From: Microvelia longipes
Lineage: Eukaryota; Arthropoda; Insecta; Hemiptera; Veliidae
Reading direction: 5' to 3'
Assembly (NCBI GenBank): GCA_018340805.1
Contig: JACMZG010001913.1
Coordinates: 4,776,244 to 4,840,243, forward strand
Length of the DNA: 64,000 nucleotides
The notes beneath the pieces are model-generated. The model did not search any database and was not told the origin of the DNA. It saw only the letters and a list, made by a program, of their open reading frames with translations. This document shows, one piece after another, positions 22,401 through 33,737 of the stretch; the stretch's first letter is position 1; every line of letters begins with the position of its first letter. The position numbers were made by a program, and so were the translations under genes.

Positions 22401-22884
22401 TAAAGTTTGTTGCTGTAGTAAATAAAACATAGTTTTAACAAAATACCATAAATAGTTGTTAAAATGATTTCAAGAGAGTGGAAGTTAGTAAAGAAATATT
22501 GTTGCGGGTTTAGTACTTTTATGATAGTAAGGGGTTTAGCAGGTTTTAAGACCTATAGATATGACTTTGGAATACTAAAGCGAGACCAAGTGAGTAGTAG
22601 AGTTGGTTATTTGGGGAGTTTTGTGTAGTTCAATGCTTATGACGTCATTTAATACTCTTTAAATTAGTTTTTTTTAATTAAAGATTATTTCAAATTTTAT
22701 AAAAAATCTAAAGTACCTAATAATTATATTACTTGTTAAATTAGTTTAAATGAAATTTAAATAGATAAAATGTTCAGGGAATTACGAATAAAAGTAAAAT
22801 GCTTCAAATTTAAGTTAAAAAAGTAACAAATATTTTGGGGTACTTCGGAACTTTTTTGCACTATCTCATAGCTACCCTCACAAT
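22401..22884. other. AT-rich non-coding
   Basis: TTTTGGGGTACTTCGGAAC near 22834 may be an old family E head. Nothing else seen. Confidence 0.3.
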
Positions 22885-23535
22885 TTTGGGCCAGGCCTAA
22901 AAAATGTGACTTATTTTGTACTACTTCAAACCAAATTTTCCTAAAAATATACCTTAAATTATTTAGAAAAAACATAGTCTGCCTATCCAAAGTGAAGCCC
23001 TTCATATGATTGCGTATTCTCAAAATTTTAAAAAATCGCACAAATTTAAGTTTTTTTGAAATAAGTGGTTCCCTGTAGATCGTGTGTAAAACAAGAAAAG
23101 GTCATTTTTTAAAGGTGTTAGAATTTCCTATTAATCGAATCTTTAATCATCAAAATGGGATGATTACAACCAAAGTTATGGCTCTTTCAAAAACACCAAA
23201 AAATAGTTAATTTATGCAAAGTCGGTGAATTTCTTTGCAAAATATTGCCTTTTTGTGTTTTTTTTTTGGCCATTTAACAAATATCATAACTTTAGTTTTA
23301 GTTATCCAATTTTGACGAAAAAACACTCGTTTTGTAGAAAATTTTATCGACTAAAAAAAATGTTTTCTCTTCGTGTTTTCAGGCTTATGCTGGCGATTTT
23401 CTAATATTTTGAGCGAGCGCATTAATATGAAGGGCTCCACTATGAATAGGCAGACTATGCTTTTCCTTCATAATTTAAAGTATATTATCAGAAGTAGTAC
23501 AAAAAGAAATACATTTTTTGGTCCTGGCTCTTGGA
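22885..23535. mobile_element. Family H: palindromic element with a 345-bp spacer
   Basis: The left arm (about 22887-23038) and right arm (about 23386-23530) are diverged reverse complements: CATAGTCTGCCTATCCAAAG on the left against the complement of CTATGAATAGGCAGACTATG on the right. The spacer holds a second diverged inverted pair (AACCAAAGTTATGGCTC against ATATCATAACTTTAGTT). No protein recognised. It may be a miniature DNA element with very long inverted ends. Confidence 0.65.
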
Positions 23536-23559
23536 CTAATAGTAAATATATCCATTTTA

Positions 23560-23900
23560 TTTCCAGCAGTCACCCATCCAGACATTGATCACCCTCCATG
23601 CTGCTTAACTTATATGATCTAACAAGAAATATTGATATACTTGTCTTATTGTAACGAAACTTAGTGTACTTATTTATTACGTAAAAGTAAAAACTTGTAT
23701 CGAATTTCAACTCAATTAAATAATTTTCTGATTATTTTACAGTAATTTATAAACATTCGCAAGTCATTTGATAAAAACTGAACTAATGCTGATAATGTGA
23801 TGAAACTTGACACATATTTTAGTCTTATACGTGGCTAAGACTAAACCCTGACTAGCTAAGACTGTAAACCCTGGTTCACATCCTAAGTTAGACGATCCGA
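23560..23900 (+). mobile_element. Family E middle fragment
   Basis: CAGCAGTCACCCATCCAGAC, CCATGCTGCTTAACTTATAT, AAGTCATTTGATAAAAACTG and GCTGATAATGTGATGAAACT follow the order seen at 47320-47480 and 48637-48800. Confidence 0.7.
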
Positions 23901-23922
23901 TAAGTCAATTACTAAGTCAGAT

Positions 23923-24022
23923 GTAGCAAAGCATTTTGCTTGTTACATTTCCTAGGTGTCTCTCACACAATTAAATTGTGTCAAGTATTAATGGTTTGAA
24001 AAATTCGGTAGTATCAAATGAT
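23923..24022 (+). mobile_element. Hammerhead tandem element, 3' fragment
   Basis: CAGATGTAGCAAAGCATTTT, TTTCCTAGGTGTCTCTC and GGTAGTATCAAATGATATA match the last 100 bases of the 316-bp unit. The ribozyme part is absent. Confidence 0.8.
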
Positions 24023-24590
24023 ATAAGACAATTACAACTTTGATGATTTTGCTGTAATAGTTACATAATTAGCTCGCGCACCATTTATAATCAATTCACG
24101 GAGCCCAATTGGTCTTAGGACCACGGTTTAAGTAAACCTGGATTAGAGTTTAACAGGATTAACTTAAAATTTCATTCATTTCAACCTGTCCTTTGCACAG
24201 AAAGCAAGAAGAAAGCAAAGAAGAAAACGCTGTATCCGTATTAACTTTAGAACAAAAAGAAAAAACCTTTTAAGATCATTTCTTTTACTTAAAACTTTTT
24301 CTTCATTTTATTTCAAGACACTTCTGAGCTTAGTTTTAACTTTTACTAAAAACTGTCATGAATATCAATATTTTGTGTTTGAGTATCCGGCTCGAAGGAC
24401 CAAAGGACACACTCGCGTTTTAAATGTATCTAAAACAGTAGTTTATTTCCCAATAAAAGTTATTCTTTTAGTAAAAATACTTAAGTTTGAAAGTGTTTCT
24501 TAAGTACAAACTTTCTACATAATATCAACTTAGCCTAGACTCAAGATGTATTTATTAAGTAAAAAATACAAGTTTGTTGTGAAATAATTT
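24023..24590. other. Non-coding with a possible retroelement terminus
   Basis: GAGTATCCGGCTCGAAGGAC near 24382 is reminiscent of motifs at the start of some arthropod LTR elements. No second terminus, primer-binding site or coding region is visible. Confidence 0.2.
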
Positions 24591-25000
24591 CGTTCTTTTA
24601 TTTTTCCTTATTTGTACCGTAGGTATATAGGAAAAGTATTGTGTTTTTTAAAAAAAAATCCGAAACCGGGATATCATTGGCATTTTCCGTTTCAGGTGTT
24701 TTAAAGCCTCCTAAATAGTTTCCACAAAGTGGTCTATCTGTATGTGTGTATGTGCCTTTTAACATCGTAGCTCTCAGTGTATTTATGCTAAACAGTTGAA
24801 ACTTATACAAATATCAGTTATTAGATGCAGTTACGCTACCTGGAAAATAATTGCTTATGACGTCATTAACCCACAATAATGACTCAGCAAACATTTTTAA
24901 AAATCATAAAACGTGATGAAATTACGCGATCAGATTGAGATTTGGCACGAATGTAGTCATGTATGGGACTAACATAGTGTGTATGTTCATGCTACATATT
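24591..25000 (-). mobile_element. Family E copy, reverse
   Basis: From TTATTTGTACCGTAGGTATA through AAATCCGAAACCGGGATAT, CATCGTAGCTCTCAGTG, GACGTCATTAACCCACAAT and TTTGGCACGAATGTAGTC. It is one of the most complete tails in the window and abuts the ribozyme element. Confidence 0.75.
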
Positions 25001-25367
25001 GAGTCAACTATTCATGTTTTGCAAAACTGGGTAGTATCAAATGATAAATGTTTTGCTTGCCATACATAATGGAGGTAAGAAATCACCGCTCGTCTCTGGT
25101 ATATACTTTACACTATATTCTTCGGAATTAATTGAAGGTCAGAGTGAGTTCAGGCTCTGTCGGCGCCCTGATGAGTTAGACGTAACGAAACAGAGTGGGA
25201 CATGACATTATGTCGAGCCATCAATGATGACGAATGTCGAATGATGGAACAGTTCCCAGATGTAGCATTGCATCTCGCTTGCTACATTTCCTAGGTGTCT
25301 CTCTCACAGTTATATTGTGTCAACTATTCATGTTTTCCAAAACTCGGTAGTACCAAATGATATACCT
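25001..25367 (+). mobile_element. Hammerhead tandem element, locus 2
   Basis: CAACTATTCATGTTTTGCAA begins at 25005 and recurs at 25321, the same 316-bp period as locus 1. One full unit plus the 3' end of a preceding one is present, closing at CAAATGATATA (25356-25366). Opposite in orientation to locus 1. No open frame. Confidence 0.8.
25155..25195 (+). ncRNA. Hammerhead ribozyme, type III arrangement (best copy)
   Basis: CTCTGT (25155-25160) pairs with ACAGAG (25190-25195) as a 6-bp helix III. C17 is 25161 in a GTC triplet. GGCGCC (25162-25167) is a self-complementary helix I, then CTGATGA (25168-25174), helix II GTTA/TAAC with loop GACG (25175-25186), and GAA (25187-25189). All invariant core bases are present. 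Predicted cleavage is between 25161 and 25162. The loopless helix I suggests low single-molecule stability and possible action as a dimer. Confidence 0.8.
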
Positions 25368-26120
25368 AATAGTTCCTCGAAAGTGCTTCAAACAGAGGGT
25401 AGAAAACTTTATCTTATTAAATACTTTAAAAGATAACATAAACAATGTTCAATCACCAAAAAAATTGTTCAAGCTATAATTTTACTACCGTTATCTCTAC
25501 TTAAGAGAAGTTGTTATCCACACCATAAAAGTTTAAGAAGGTATAAAAATAAAGATGGAAAAACTTGTCTGCCCTATTAACTCGAAGTAAAATAATATGT
25601 ATGTTACATTATACTTTCCGTAAACTACACAAACTAACGCAATCAGTGTTGGTATTTTATTTTGAAATTGAGTGTATTTTTTTTTTTTTTGTTCGTATAG
25701 TCTTTTGCACAGGTACATGATTTATTTGCTTTTATTTGTTCTTATATTACATTTTATGTAGTTTTTAAAATTTACTTCGATAAAAATAATGTATGTTACT
25801 CCACAAACTTTGAACTCAATTGAAAACCAAATACATAAAATAATCAGTGGCATAGTTTTAGTTTATTTTGATGTGTTTTAAGTTTGTGTACTTTGCATTT
25901 TGTATTTGTGTTTGCGTATTATATTTCTTACAATATCTTAATACCCGTGAATGCTTTTTAAAGTTTAATAGACTTATAATAATGACACTCAAAACTTTTA
26001 TCATCTTGTTTTCTAAATTATTCGCACTTAAGCGCTTAAAAATATATGCTTTATATATCTTATACACATTACCTGAGTTTTTTAATACTTAATGGATTAT
26101 AATGGTTTTAATAATGCTTC
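25368..26120. other. AT-rich non-coding
   Basis: Overlapping short frames on both strands at 25858-26092 are of low complexity. Nothing recognised. Confidence 0.35.
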
Positions 26121-27355
26121 ATAAAGATTGAATGTGTCTCAAAACACGTAACTTAAAATACACTCTATTTACTTAGTACAGAGAGTGTACTATTATTACT
26201 TAGTGCACTATTACTAGTGCATAGAGTTAATACTATACTTAGTGCAGTAGAGTTAATTACTATTAGTAGTACATAGAGTTTACTTCTATTGCATAGTTAC
26301 TATACTTATACATAGAGTTTAATTACTATTACTTAGTACATAGAGTTTATTACCTATTGCTTTAGATAGAGGTTAATTACTATTACTTAGTACAAGAGTT
26401 TAATTACTATTACTTAGTGCATTTATATACCTTAGTGCATAGTTAGACTAATAGTGCACATACTTATTATTACTATTACTTAGTGCATAGAGTTAATTAC
26501 TATTACCTTAGTGCATAGAGTTATTACTATTACTTAGTGTATAGAGTTAATTACTAATTACTTAGTGCATAGAGTTAATTAAGCTTCATATTATACTATT
26601 ACATAGTAGAGAGTGCTATTACTTAGACTAGAGTTAAGTACGTATATACTACCTAGTGCAGTAGAGTAATTACTAAGACTGCATTAATTCAATACTATTA
26701 CTTAGTGCATAGAGTTAAGTTAACTATTCAGGTAGTACAGAAAGTTAATTACTATTACATTATGCATAGAGTAATTACTATTACTTAGTACATAGAGTTA
26801 ATTACTATTACTTATAGTATAGAGTAGTGTATTACTATACTTAGAGTTAATTACTATTACTTAGTCATAGAGTTAATTACTTATTACTCTAGTACATTAG
26901 GTAATTACTATTACTTAGTACAGAGAGTGTATTAAACTATTACTTAGTGCTAGTAGAGTTAATTACTATTACTTATATAGAGTTAATTACTATTACTTAA
27001 GTACAGAGAGTGTATTACATTACATATCATAGAGTTAATTACTATTGCTTAGAGTGCATTACTAGAGTTAATTACTATTACTTAGTGCATAGAGTTAATT
27101 ACTATTACTTAGTACAGAGAGTGTATTACTATTACTTAGTGCATAGAGTTAATTACTATTACTTAGTGCATAGAGTTTATTACCTATTTACTTTGTACAT
27201 AGAAGTTTATTACTATTACTTAGTACAGAGAGTGTATTACTATTACTTAGTGCATAGAGTTAATTACTATTACTTAGTGCATAGAGTTAATAACTATTAC
27301 TTAGTACATAGAGTTAATTACTATTACTTATGCATAGAGTTAATTACTATTACTG
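26121..27355 (+). repeat. 27-bp minisatellite running into the gap
   Basis: The unit is TTAATTACTATTACTTAGTG plus CATAGAG. Regular from about 27050; strongly disordered with truncated units between 26160 and 26900. The array stops only because the assembly gap begins, so its true length is unknown. The long frame over this array and the N run is an artefact. Confidence 0.95.
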
Positions 27356-28355
27356 NNNNNNNNNNNNNNNNNNNNNNNNNNNNNNNNNNNNNNNNNNNNN
27401 NNNNNNNNNNNNNNNNNNNNNNNNNNNNNNNNNNNNNNNNNNNNNNNNNNNNNNNNNNNNNNNNNNNNNNNNNNNNNNNNNNNNNNNNNNNNNNNNNNNN
27501 NNNNNNNNNNNNNNNNNNNNNNNNNNNNNNNNNNNNNNNNNNNNNNNNNNNNNNNNNNNNNNNNNNNNNNNNNNNNNNNNNNNNNNNNNNNNNNNNNNNN
27601 NNNNNNNNNNNNNNNNNNNNNNNNNNNNNNNNNNNNNNNNNNNNNNNNNNNNNNNNNNNNNNNNNNNNNNNNNNNNNNNNNNNNNNNNNNNNNNNNNNNN
27701 NNNNNNNNNNNNNNNNNNNNNNNNNNNNNNNNNNNNNNNNNNNNNNNNNNNNNNNNNNNNNNNNNNNNNNNNNNNNNNNNNNNNNNNNNNNNNNNNNNNN
27801 NNNNNNNNNNNNNNNNNNNNNNNNNNNNNNNNNNNNNNNNNNNNNNNNNNNNNNNNNNNNNNNNNNNNNNNNNNNNNNNNNNNNNNNNNNNNNNNNNNNN
27901 NNNNNNNNNNNNNNNNNNNNNNNNNNNNNNNNNNNNNNNNNNNNNNNNNNNNNNNNNNNNNNNNNNNNNNNNNNNNNNNNNNNNNNNNNNNNNNNNNNNN
28001 NNNNNNNNNNNNNNNNNNNNNNNNNNNNNNNNNNNNNNNNNNNNNNNNNNNNNNNNNNNNNNNNNNNNNNNNNNNNNNNNNNNNNNNNNNNNNNNNNNNN
28101 NNNNNNNNNNNNNNNNNNNNNNNNNNNNNNNNNNNNNNNNNNNNNNNNNNNNNNNNNNNNNNNNNNNNNNNNNNNNNNNNNNNNNNNNNNNNNNNNNNNN
28201 NNNNNNNNNNNNNNNNNNNNNNNNNNNNNNNNNNNNNNNNNNNNNNNNNNNNNNNNNNNNNNNNNNNNNNNNNNNNNNNNNNNNNNNNNNNNNNNNNNNN
28301 NNNNNNNNNNNNNNNNNNNNNNNNNNNNNNNNNNNNNNNNNNNNNNNNNNNNNNN
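27356..28355. other. Assembly gap, exactly 1000 N
   Basis: A round-number N run, so probably a placeholder of unknown true size. The left edge is the 27-bp array; the right edge is unrelated sequence. Confidence 0.98.
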
Positions 28356-30030
28356 CTATTTTCTCCGAAATCTTTTCCAAGCTTTTCTTCATTAGGAGAG
28401 AAAGCCTTTTCCGAGGGGTTTTTGTGGTCTAAATTCTTTTTCTTATATTAACAAAGAGCCTTTGGTTCGTTACCTTGGCTCACGCTTCACACCTGACTTC
28501 TTGAAACTTCCCTTTAAATGCAACTAGCAATCCTTCTTCAATCTTTTCAATTTCTTAAAGAACATTCTTGATTGAACACAAAGAAAATAATATTACTTAT
28601 ATTTCTTTCTTTACATTCCTATTCATAAAAGATTTTTTTTAACTGTTACAGTCATCATTAAGAATCTCAAAGAATTATCCCATTCCTTTGATTTAATTAC
28701 AATAGGGGGCCCATAGCCATTAGGAGACTTCATAGTATAGGAAACGTGAACGTTCGTTCTAGGGAGATACGCGCTTCGGTTGTTATTGGGATTATCTCTG
28801 TACATTATACTGCTATCAGCCTTCGCACTAGTCTATCTCTTTCAATATTTATGAGCCATCCAGATATCCTATGCTTTGACAAATACGCTAACTTCGAATA
28901 ATCACGACAGTATTTTAATTTTAGCAGTTCGATGCCCCAACTGAGAACGTCTAGAGATAACTCGACAAGAGTATTCTGCAGATGTGCTTATCTGGCTGTG
29001 TATCCTATGTAAGTCAATGGTCTCTCTCTACATGTAATAGCTCTCCAAATGTACAGCCTGTGTCCCTCACCTATATGTAACCGGCAAAACAAAGGCTAGT
29101 AACACCGAAAGTTGAGAAATAGAAACCAAGCGTAATAGGAAAGGTGTGCTACCGCCTCCCACATACCACCGTATGTCACGAGTACAGTGAGAGTTCCGCG
29201 TGATAGTGAGAGGTACCTATTAATTCTCTCTAAGTGCCTTATATAGAGTAAGACGCAGAATACTCTTAGTCAACTATATAATACGACCCGAAATCAATGT
29301 ACTCATATCTTCACACCAAGCCTCCAATATTGACCGTATTTATCTGTTCATGTGGCGCACTTTTTCATGTGAGTTTAAGTTCTAAATAATATCTCAATAT
29401 AGCCGTTTATTAGTATTTATGCTTTTTGTGTGTGTGCGTGTCGTGTTCGTGTGTAAATTATGGTATGAATATATAACCGGTTGATCATAATTTTGACATA
29501 TTTAATACTTGTAATTTCATATAGATATACTTATCTATATTGTGAATAATTCTGTAATTCCTTAATCATTAAATTTGTGGATGTGATAATATTAATCTAA
29601 TTAATTTTAATTATTCTTTATTATCTTGAAGTATTAACAATTTGTGCGGTTTATATTTATTGACTTCCTTATTTATTAATTTGAAAATACATCACCGGAA
29701 GAGTAAGCTGTGCCTTGATGAGTGGATGATAAGTAATAACTAATATTACTCTTCTTAGTTATATTTATTCTTAATCACATACATATATATAAATATCATC
29801 TTACCGATGTTACGTGCATGACTTACTCCAACTCTTCTCTCTCTCTAGATTGAATTATTTTTCTTTGTAACTAGAATTATAGCGATAAATCTCTGATTTA
29901 GTCTATCTAGAATAGTCCGATATTTCTTAATTTGCTATTACTATATGCTTTTATTTATTCGTATATTGATGTTTAATACAACGTGATGGTTTATGCTTCT
30001 CTGTTCTTTTAGGGAGCTTTTTTTAGGTTG
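28356..30030. other. Unassigned sequence of nearer-normal base composition
   Basis: No repeat family of this window recurs here, and 28356-29340 is less AT-rich than most of the window. No convincing exon or RNA gene found. The 60-codon minus-strand frame at 28623-28805 matches nothing I recognise. Confidence 0.35.
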
Positions 30031-30180
30031 TGCTTAAGATTAGGTTATTTACATTAAAGTTATTTTGTTAAGTTATATGTTACTTGTTACGACTGTAGAT
30101 GGCTATATAGCCGAAGGCCGGCTCTGCAAGAGTAAAGTTAAGCTTATGTGGAAAAGGACGAAGTTGGTGTTGTTAATATA
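30031..30180 (+). repeat. Penelope-like element pseudo-LTR, left
   Basis: A direct repeat of 33240-33395: TTAGGTTATTTACATTAAAG, TTATTTTGTTAAGTTAT, GCCGGCTCTGC and GACGAAGTTGGTGTTG occur in the same order in both. It holds a hammerhead-like motif at 30089-30129 with CTGTAGA and GCCGAAGG, but helix I is lost (ACGA against TGCA). Direct repeats of this kind flank Penelope-like elements because of partial tandem insertion. Confidence 0.8.
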
Positions 30181-30734
30181 TGTAGGGGGAAACCTATCAC
30201 GGCGGCTCACTGAAGTTATGACGTCAGCAGTCGAGCTAACAGCGCAAAAGATCAGGCAAGTAGATTTATCATAACTTACGATAAAATACGCTGTAGAAAA
30301 ATAGATTTATAATCTTGATAGGCTAAAGAATACGTATAAATCTTGAAAATTAAGAAGACGTTGCTTGTCGTAATTTATGGTCGTTAAGTATGTAGAAAGA
30401 AAATTTGCACCTAAATATTTCTTTTTACGTTTTAGGTGTGCAGAAATTAAGGGTTGCTAAACAATAATAAGATATAAAATTATTGCAATTATTTAGCTAA
30501 CGAACGGAAGCGCTGGTATAGAGCTATCGATAATATACGACACTATATTGTATACATAAAGAACAAACTTTGTAAATAATGTTAGACGAAAGGGATTTCT
30601 CCATTTAACTAATATTGCCGTGTAAATAAAACGTGAAGATAAGAGGATTGTTATGAACAGAAAATTAACGTTCCTTAAGATCACGCAAATATGTGCGTTA
30701 TAATTAATAACAATCGAAAAACAGCACAATCAAC
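30181..30734 (+). other. 5' region of the Penelope-like element
   Basis: Between the left pseudo-LTR and the first recognisable coding sequence. No conserved motif seen. Confidence 0.45.
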
Positions 30735-32894
30735 GATGACACAGAAGTAGCGGTAAATACAGCCACTAATGAGATGGTTGTCAACCACGATTCGGTCTCT
30801 TCCCCAATGACGTCACACCTGAATCTTCTTTTGACACTACCTTAGCTATTAATAACCCTAACGTTGATTATGCGGAAAGAGATTGCCTACACACGTTTCA
30901 TAAACGCACAGTTGTTGCTGATCCTAATATTGTTTTTAACAAGATGAGATTAAGCTTTAGACCGAGGACTTAAATATTCACCAAGTTGTTATAGTAATAA
31001 TACTAACGACATTATCAGCTCGGAGTTTCTCTAGACAGTTTAAAACTAAGACCTGATGTTAACGCTGAATTATCTGTTTTCTAAAGAACGAAATTAGGAA
31101 AAAGTAAACATATAAAAGCTAATAAACGCAACACAGATAGCAGAAAGAAACGCAAGTCAGTTTAAAAGAAAAAATTAAAAACAATGATCTGGTCGTAGTC
31201 AAAGCTGACAAAGGTAATGCTACAGTCGTTATTAAGAAGAACGCTTATATCGAGCGTGTAGAGAACTTCATTAAGCAGCATAATTTCATTATTCTTACTG
31301 AAGATCCGACCCCTAATATTCATCAAAAAGTTCGGGCAGCCTTAAAACAAAATAAAGCGCTTTATTGTAAATCTTTTAGACTGCTAAATATGAACGCGCA
31401 AGCGCCTAGGTTGTATGGAGCTATCAAGGTTCACAAGCCTGGTATGCCAGTTAGGCCTATAGTACCATGCTGCGGTTCGGCAACGGAAAAGATCGCTAAA
31501 GAACTTAATAAAGACTTCAAGAGAATAACAGGTTTCAGGCTAGTGACGCGATAAAAACAGTTCTGAATTGATTCAAAACCTCCAATCTATACAAATGAGG
31601 CAAAATTATACTTTGGTTTCTTTCGACGTGGTTGACTTGTTCACTAGTATACCGCCTGACATCTGCTTAAAGCTAATGAACATTCTACTGAGACGAAAAT
31701 CTCATGATAAAATCCTAAACGCCGAGATGATGGAATTGATTAGCCTGTGTTTTGAATATAACTACGCTGTTTCAATCTATTGGGTAAAGGCCTTGCAATG
31801 GGTAATCCTTTAAGTTGCTTGGCTGCAGAAGTATTCATGCACAACTTCTATAAGCACTGTATAGATAGTGAAGAGAACCCTTTTAGGGAACTTATTATTT
31901 TATGGAAGCGTTATGTGGACGATATTTTTGTTCTTTGGAGTGGATCAATGAAACAGTTGGATTTATTCTTAAAATATTTAAATAAATGCTTTCAAGGTAT
32001 AAGCTTCACTATGGAAGTCGAGAACAACGCAGGATCGCTTAATTACCTAGACCTTACGTTATCAAAATAGGAAACACCATAGACTTCTCAATTTACCGCA
32101 AACTTACGTGTACTGATACCGTACTTCATGCTTCATCAAGGCATCCTTGGCCAGAAAATGGCGGCTTTCATAGTTACACGTATCGTCTGGTGAACACTCC
32201 TCTCACTAGAGTTAATTTTGATAAGGAAAAGCGTATCTTGCACCTTATAGCCACTAATAACGGTTATGACTCTTCTATAGTAGATAAGCTCATAGAAAGA
32301 AAGGAGAGGCAGAAAACGCTTAAACTTATTTATCCTAATGGCCAAGAAGGCACGCTCAGTGATGTAACCACTAAGTGGTGCTCAATCCCTTACATTGGGC
32401 CAGTTTCCACCAAAGTGTCTACTTGTTTAAAAAATGCCGGTTTACGAACTGCTTTTCGCTCTATAAGCACCTTAAGGCACGAACTTTCTAAACCTAAAGA
32501 TACGGTAGACTCCTTCGAAAAAAGTGGTGTGTATATTATAAAGTGCGGCTTTCAAGACTGCAAGAAGTTTTACTTAGGGCAAACAGGGCGCAAATTTTCC
32601 ACCCGTTTCAAAGAACACTTGAAAGGCCCAACGAATTTTTACACCCACATTAGTACGGAGGCACATGGTAAGGACGGTCATGAGGTTGGTTTTCTGCACT
32701 TTGAGAACAAGGGCGAAAGATTAAACTCGTTGGAGAATTTTGAAATTAGAAGGGCCCTAGAATACAACGGTGATGATTGTTTAAATGATAAGACTGACGG
32801 AGGGGGCTCGGTTATAATTCAAGCTTTAGCGAGTTCCATTAAACCTCCTTCAGTCAGACTCCAAGAATTGAAAGACTCAACATCTCACCGGTAA
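30735..32894 (+). pseudogene. Penelope-like element: reverse transcriptase plus GIY-YIG endonuclease, frameshifted
   Basis: Coding remnants read in shifting plus frames. The N-terminal part (from about 30735) has NPNVDYAERDCLHTFHKRTV. From 31159: LVVVKADKGNATVVIKKN, then APRLYGAIKVHKPG and MPVRPIVP, the fingers region of this family. RT motif A is SFDVVDLFTSIP (about 31619), then GLAMGNPLSCLAAEVFM (about 31790), the catalytic YVDD at 31912-31923, LNYLDLTLSK and FSIYRKLTCTDT. The last part (32190-32894) has GVYIIKC (about 32526) and YLGQTGRKFSTRFKEH (about 32571), the GIY-YIG nuclease signature, ending at a TAA at 32892. Frames break near 31160, 31530-31570, 31785 and 32070, so it is dead. The order RT then C-terminal GIY-YIG defines endonuclease-bearing Penelope-like elements. 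In an intact element the product copies its RNA at nicked target DNA. Flanking direct repeats support one insertion. Confidence 0.93.
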
Positions 32895-33239
32895 CTTCCC
32901 TTTCTTATTTTATTTTATTTAATAATATTTTATTTGTTTATTATCTATTATTTTATTTGTTTATTTCTTTATTATTTTATTTATTATTTTATTTATTTAT
33001 TATTATTATTTTATTATTTATATTATTTATTATTTATTATTTATTATTTTATTTATTATTTATTTTATTATTATTATTTATTATTTATTTATTTTTTATT
33101 ATTTTATTTATTATTTTATTTATTATATTCATTTATTTATTATTTTATTTATTTATTATTTTATTTATGGATTCTTATTGCTTTAACCTTATTTTAAATT
33201 TTTAACTTTGTATTTTATTTCTTGGACTTTTTATTTAGT
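32895..33239 (+). repeat. TTATTT simple-sequence tract in the 3' part of the element
   Basis: TTTATTATTTTATTTATT units from just after the stop codon to about 33165. It lies between the coding end and the right pseudo-LTR. Confidence 0.85.
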
Positions 33240-33395
33240 GTGTTAAGATTAGGTTATTTACATTAAGTTATTTTGTTAAGTTATGATTGTTACTTGTTTA
33301 GGCACTGTAGATGGCGTTATAGCCGAAAGCCGGCTCTGCTCAGAGTAAATTAAAGCTTATTGGTGGAAAGACGAAGTTGGTGTTGGTAATATTAA
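33240..33395 (+). repeat. Penelope-like element pseudo-LTR, right
   Basis: A second copy of the repeat at 30031-30180 with small indels. It ends at GGTAATATTA, where a SINE-B fragment begins. This copy keeps the better hammerhead fold. Confidence 0.8.
33301..33340 (+). ncRNA. Hammerhead-like motif in pseudo-LTR, variant core
   Basis: GGCA (33301-33304) pairs with TGCT (33337-33340) as helix I. The core is CTGTAGA (33305-33311). Helix II is GGC/GCC around GTTATA, GAAA is 33325-33328, helix III is AGC/GCT with two loop bases, and C17 is 33336 in a CTC triplet. The only core departure is U for A at position 6, shared with the left pseudo-LTR and the fold-back at 6434-6726. Hammerheads in this position are established for Penelope-like elements. 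Confidence 0.6.
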
Positions 33396-33452
33396 AGTCC
33401 ATTCATTTTGTGTATTGGCCGGTACCTTAACCACTACACACGGGTGACAACT
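33395..33452 (-). mobile_element. SINE-B fragment (A-box half)
   Basis: The reverse complement reads GTGTAGTGGTTAAGGTACC, then GGCCAATACACAAAATGAAT and GGACTTTA, matching 59495-59545. The B-box half is cut off at the pseudo-LTR border. Confidence 0.6.
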
Positions 33453-33737
33453 AACTAACTAAACTACCTTAACTTAACTTAACATTTTAACAACTTCTTC
33501 TTAATAACAATTCTTCAACAAAATATTTCCTTTCTTGGCAAACGTAGAGTTTTTCTTTAATTTCCTTCCTGATAACCTATTACCTTAAGCATGTAGTACT
33601 TAGTAGTAGGTACTTAAAAAATATATGTAACCTTTATCCTGTAACGAAATTTGGATTCCTTCATTCGTCCTCGCATCCAAATACCTATTCATATTAAAAA
33701 AAGCTCCCACTGCTAATTTTGTTTAGATCAAATATAT

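Noticed and set aside
24378..24440. Solo LTR
   Set aside because: Only a start-like motif; no paired terminus, duplication, primer-binding site or coding remnant.
27010..28451. Long frames of 461, 373 and 350 codons
   Set aside because: They span the 1000-N gap and a 27-bp minisatellite; most codons are unknown.
32934..33205. Membrane-protein-like Phe/Leu/Tyr-rich frames
   Set aside because: They translate the TTATTT tract in the 3' part of the Penelope-like element.
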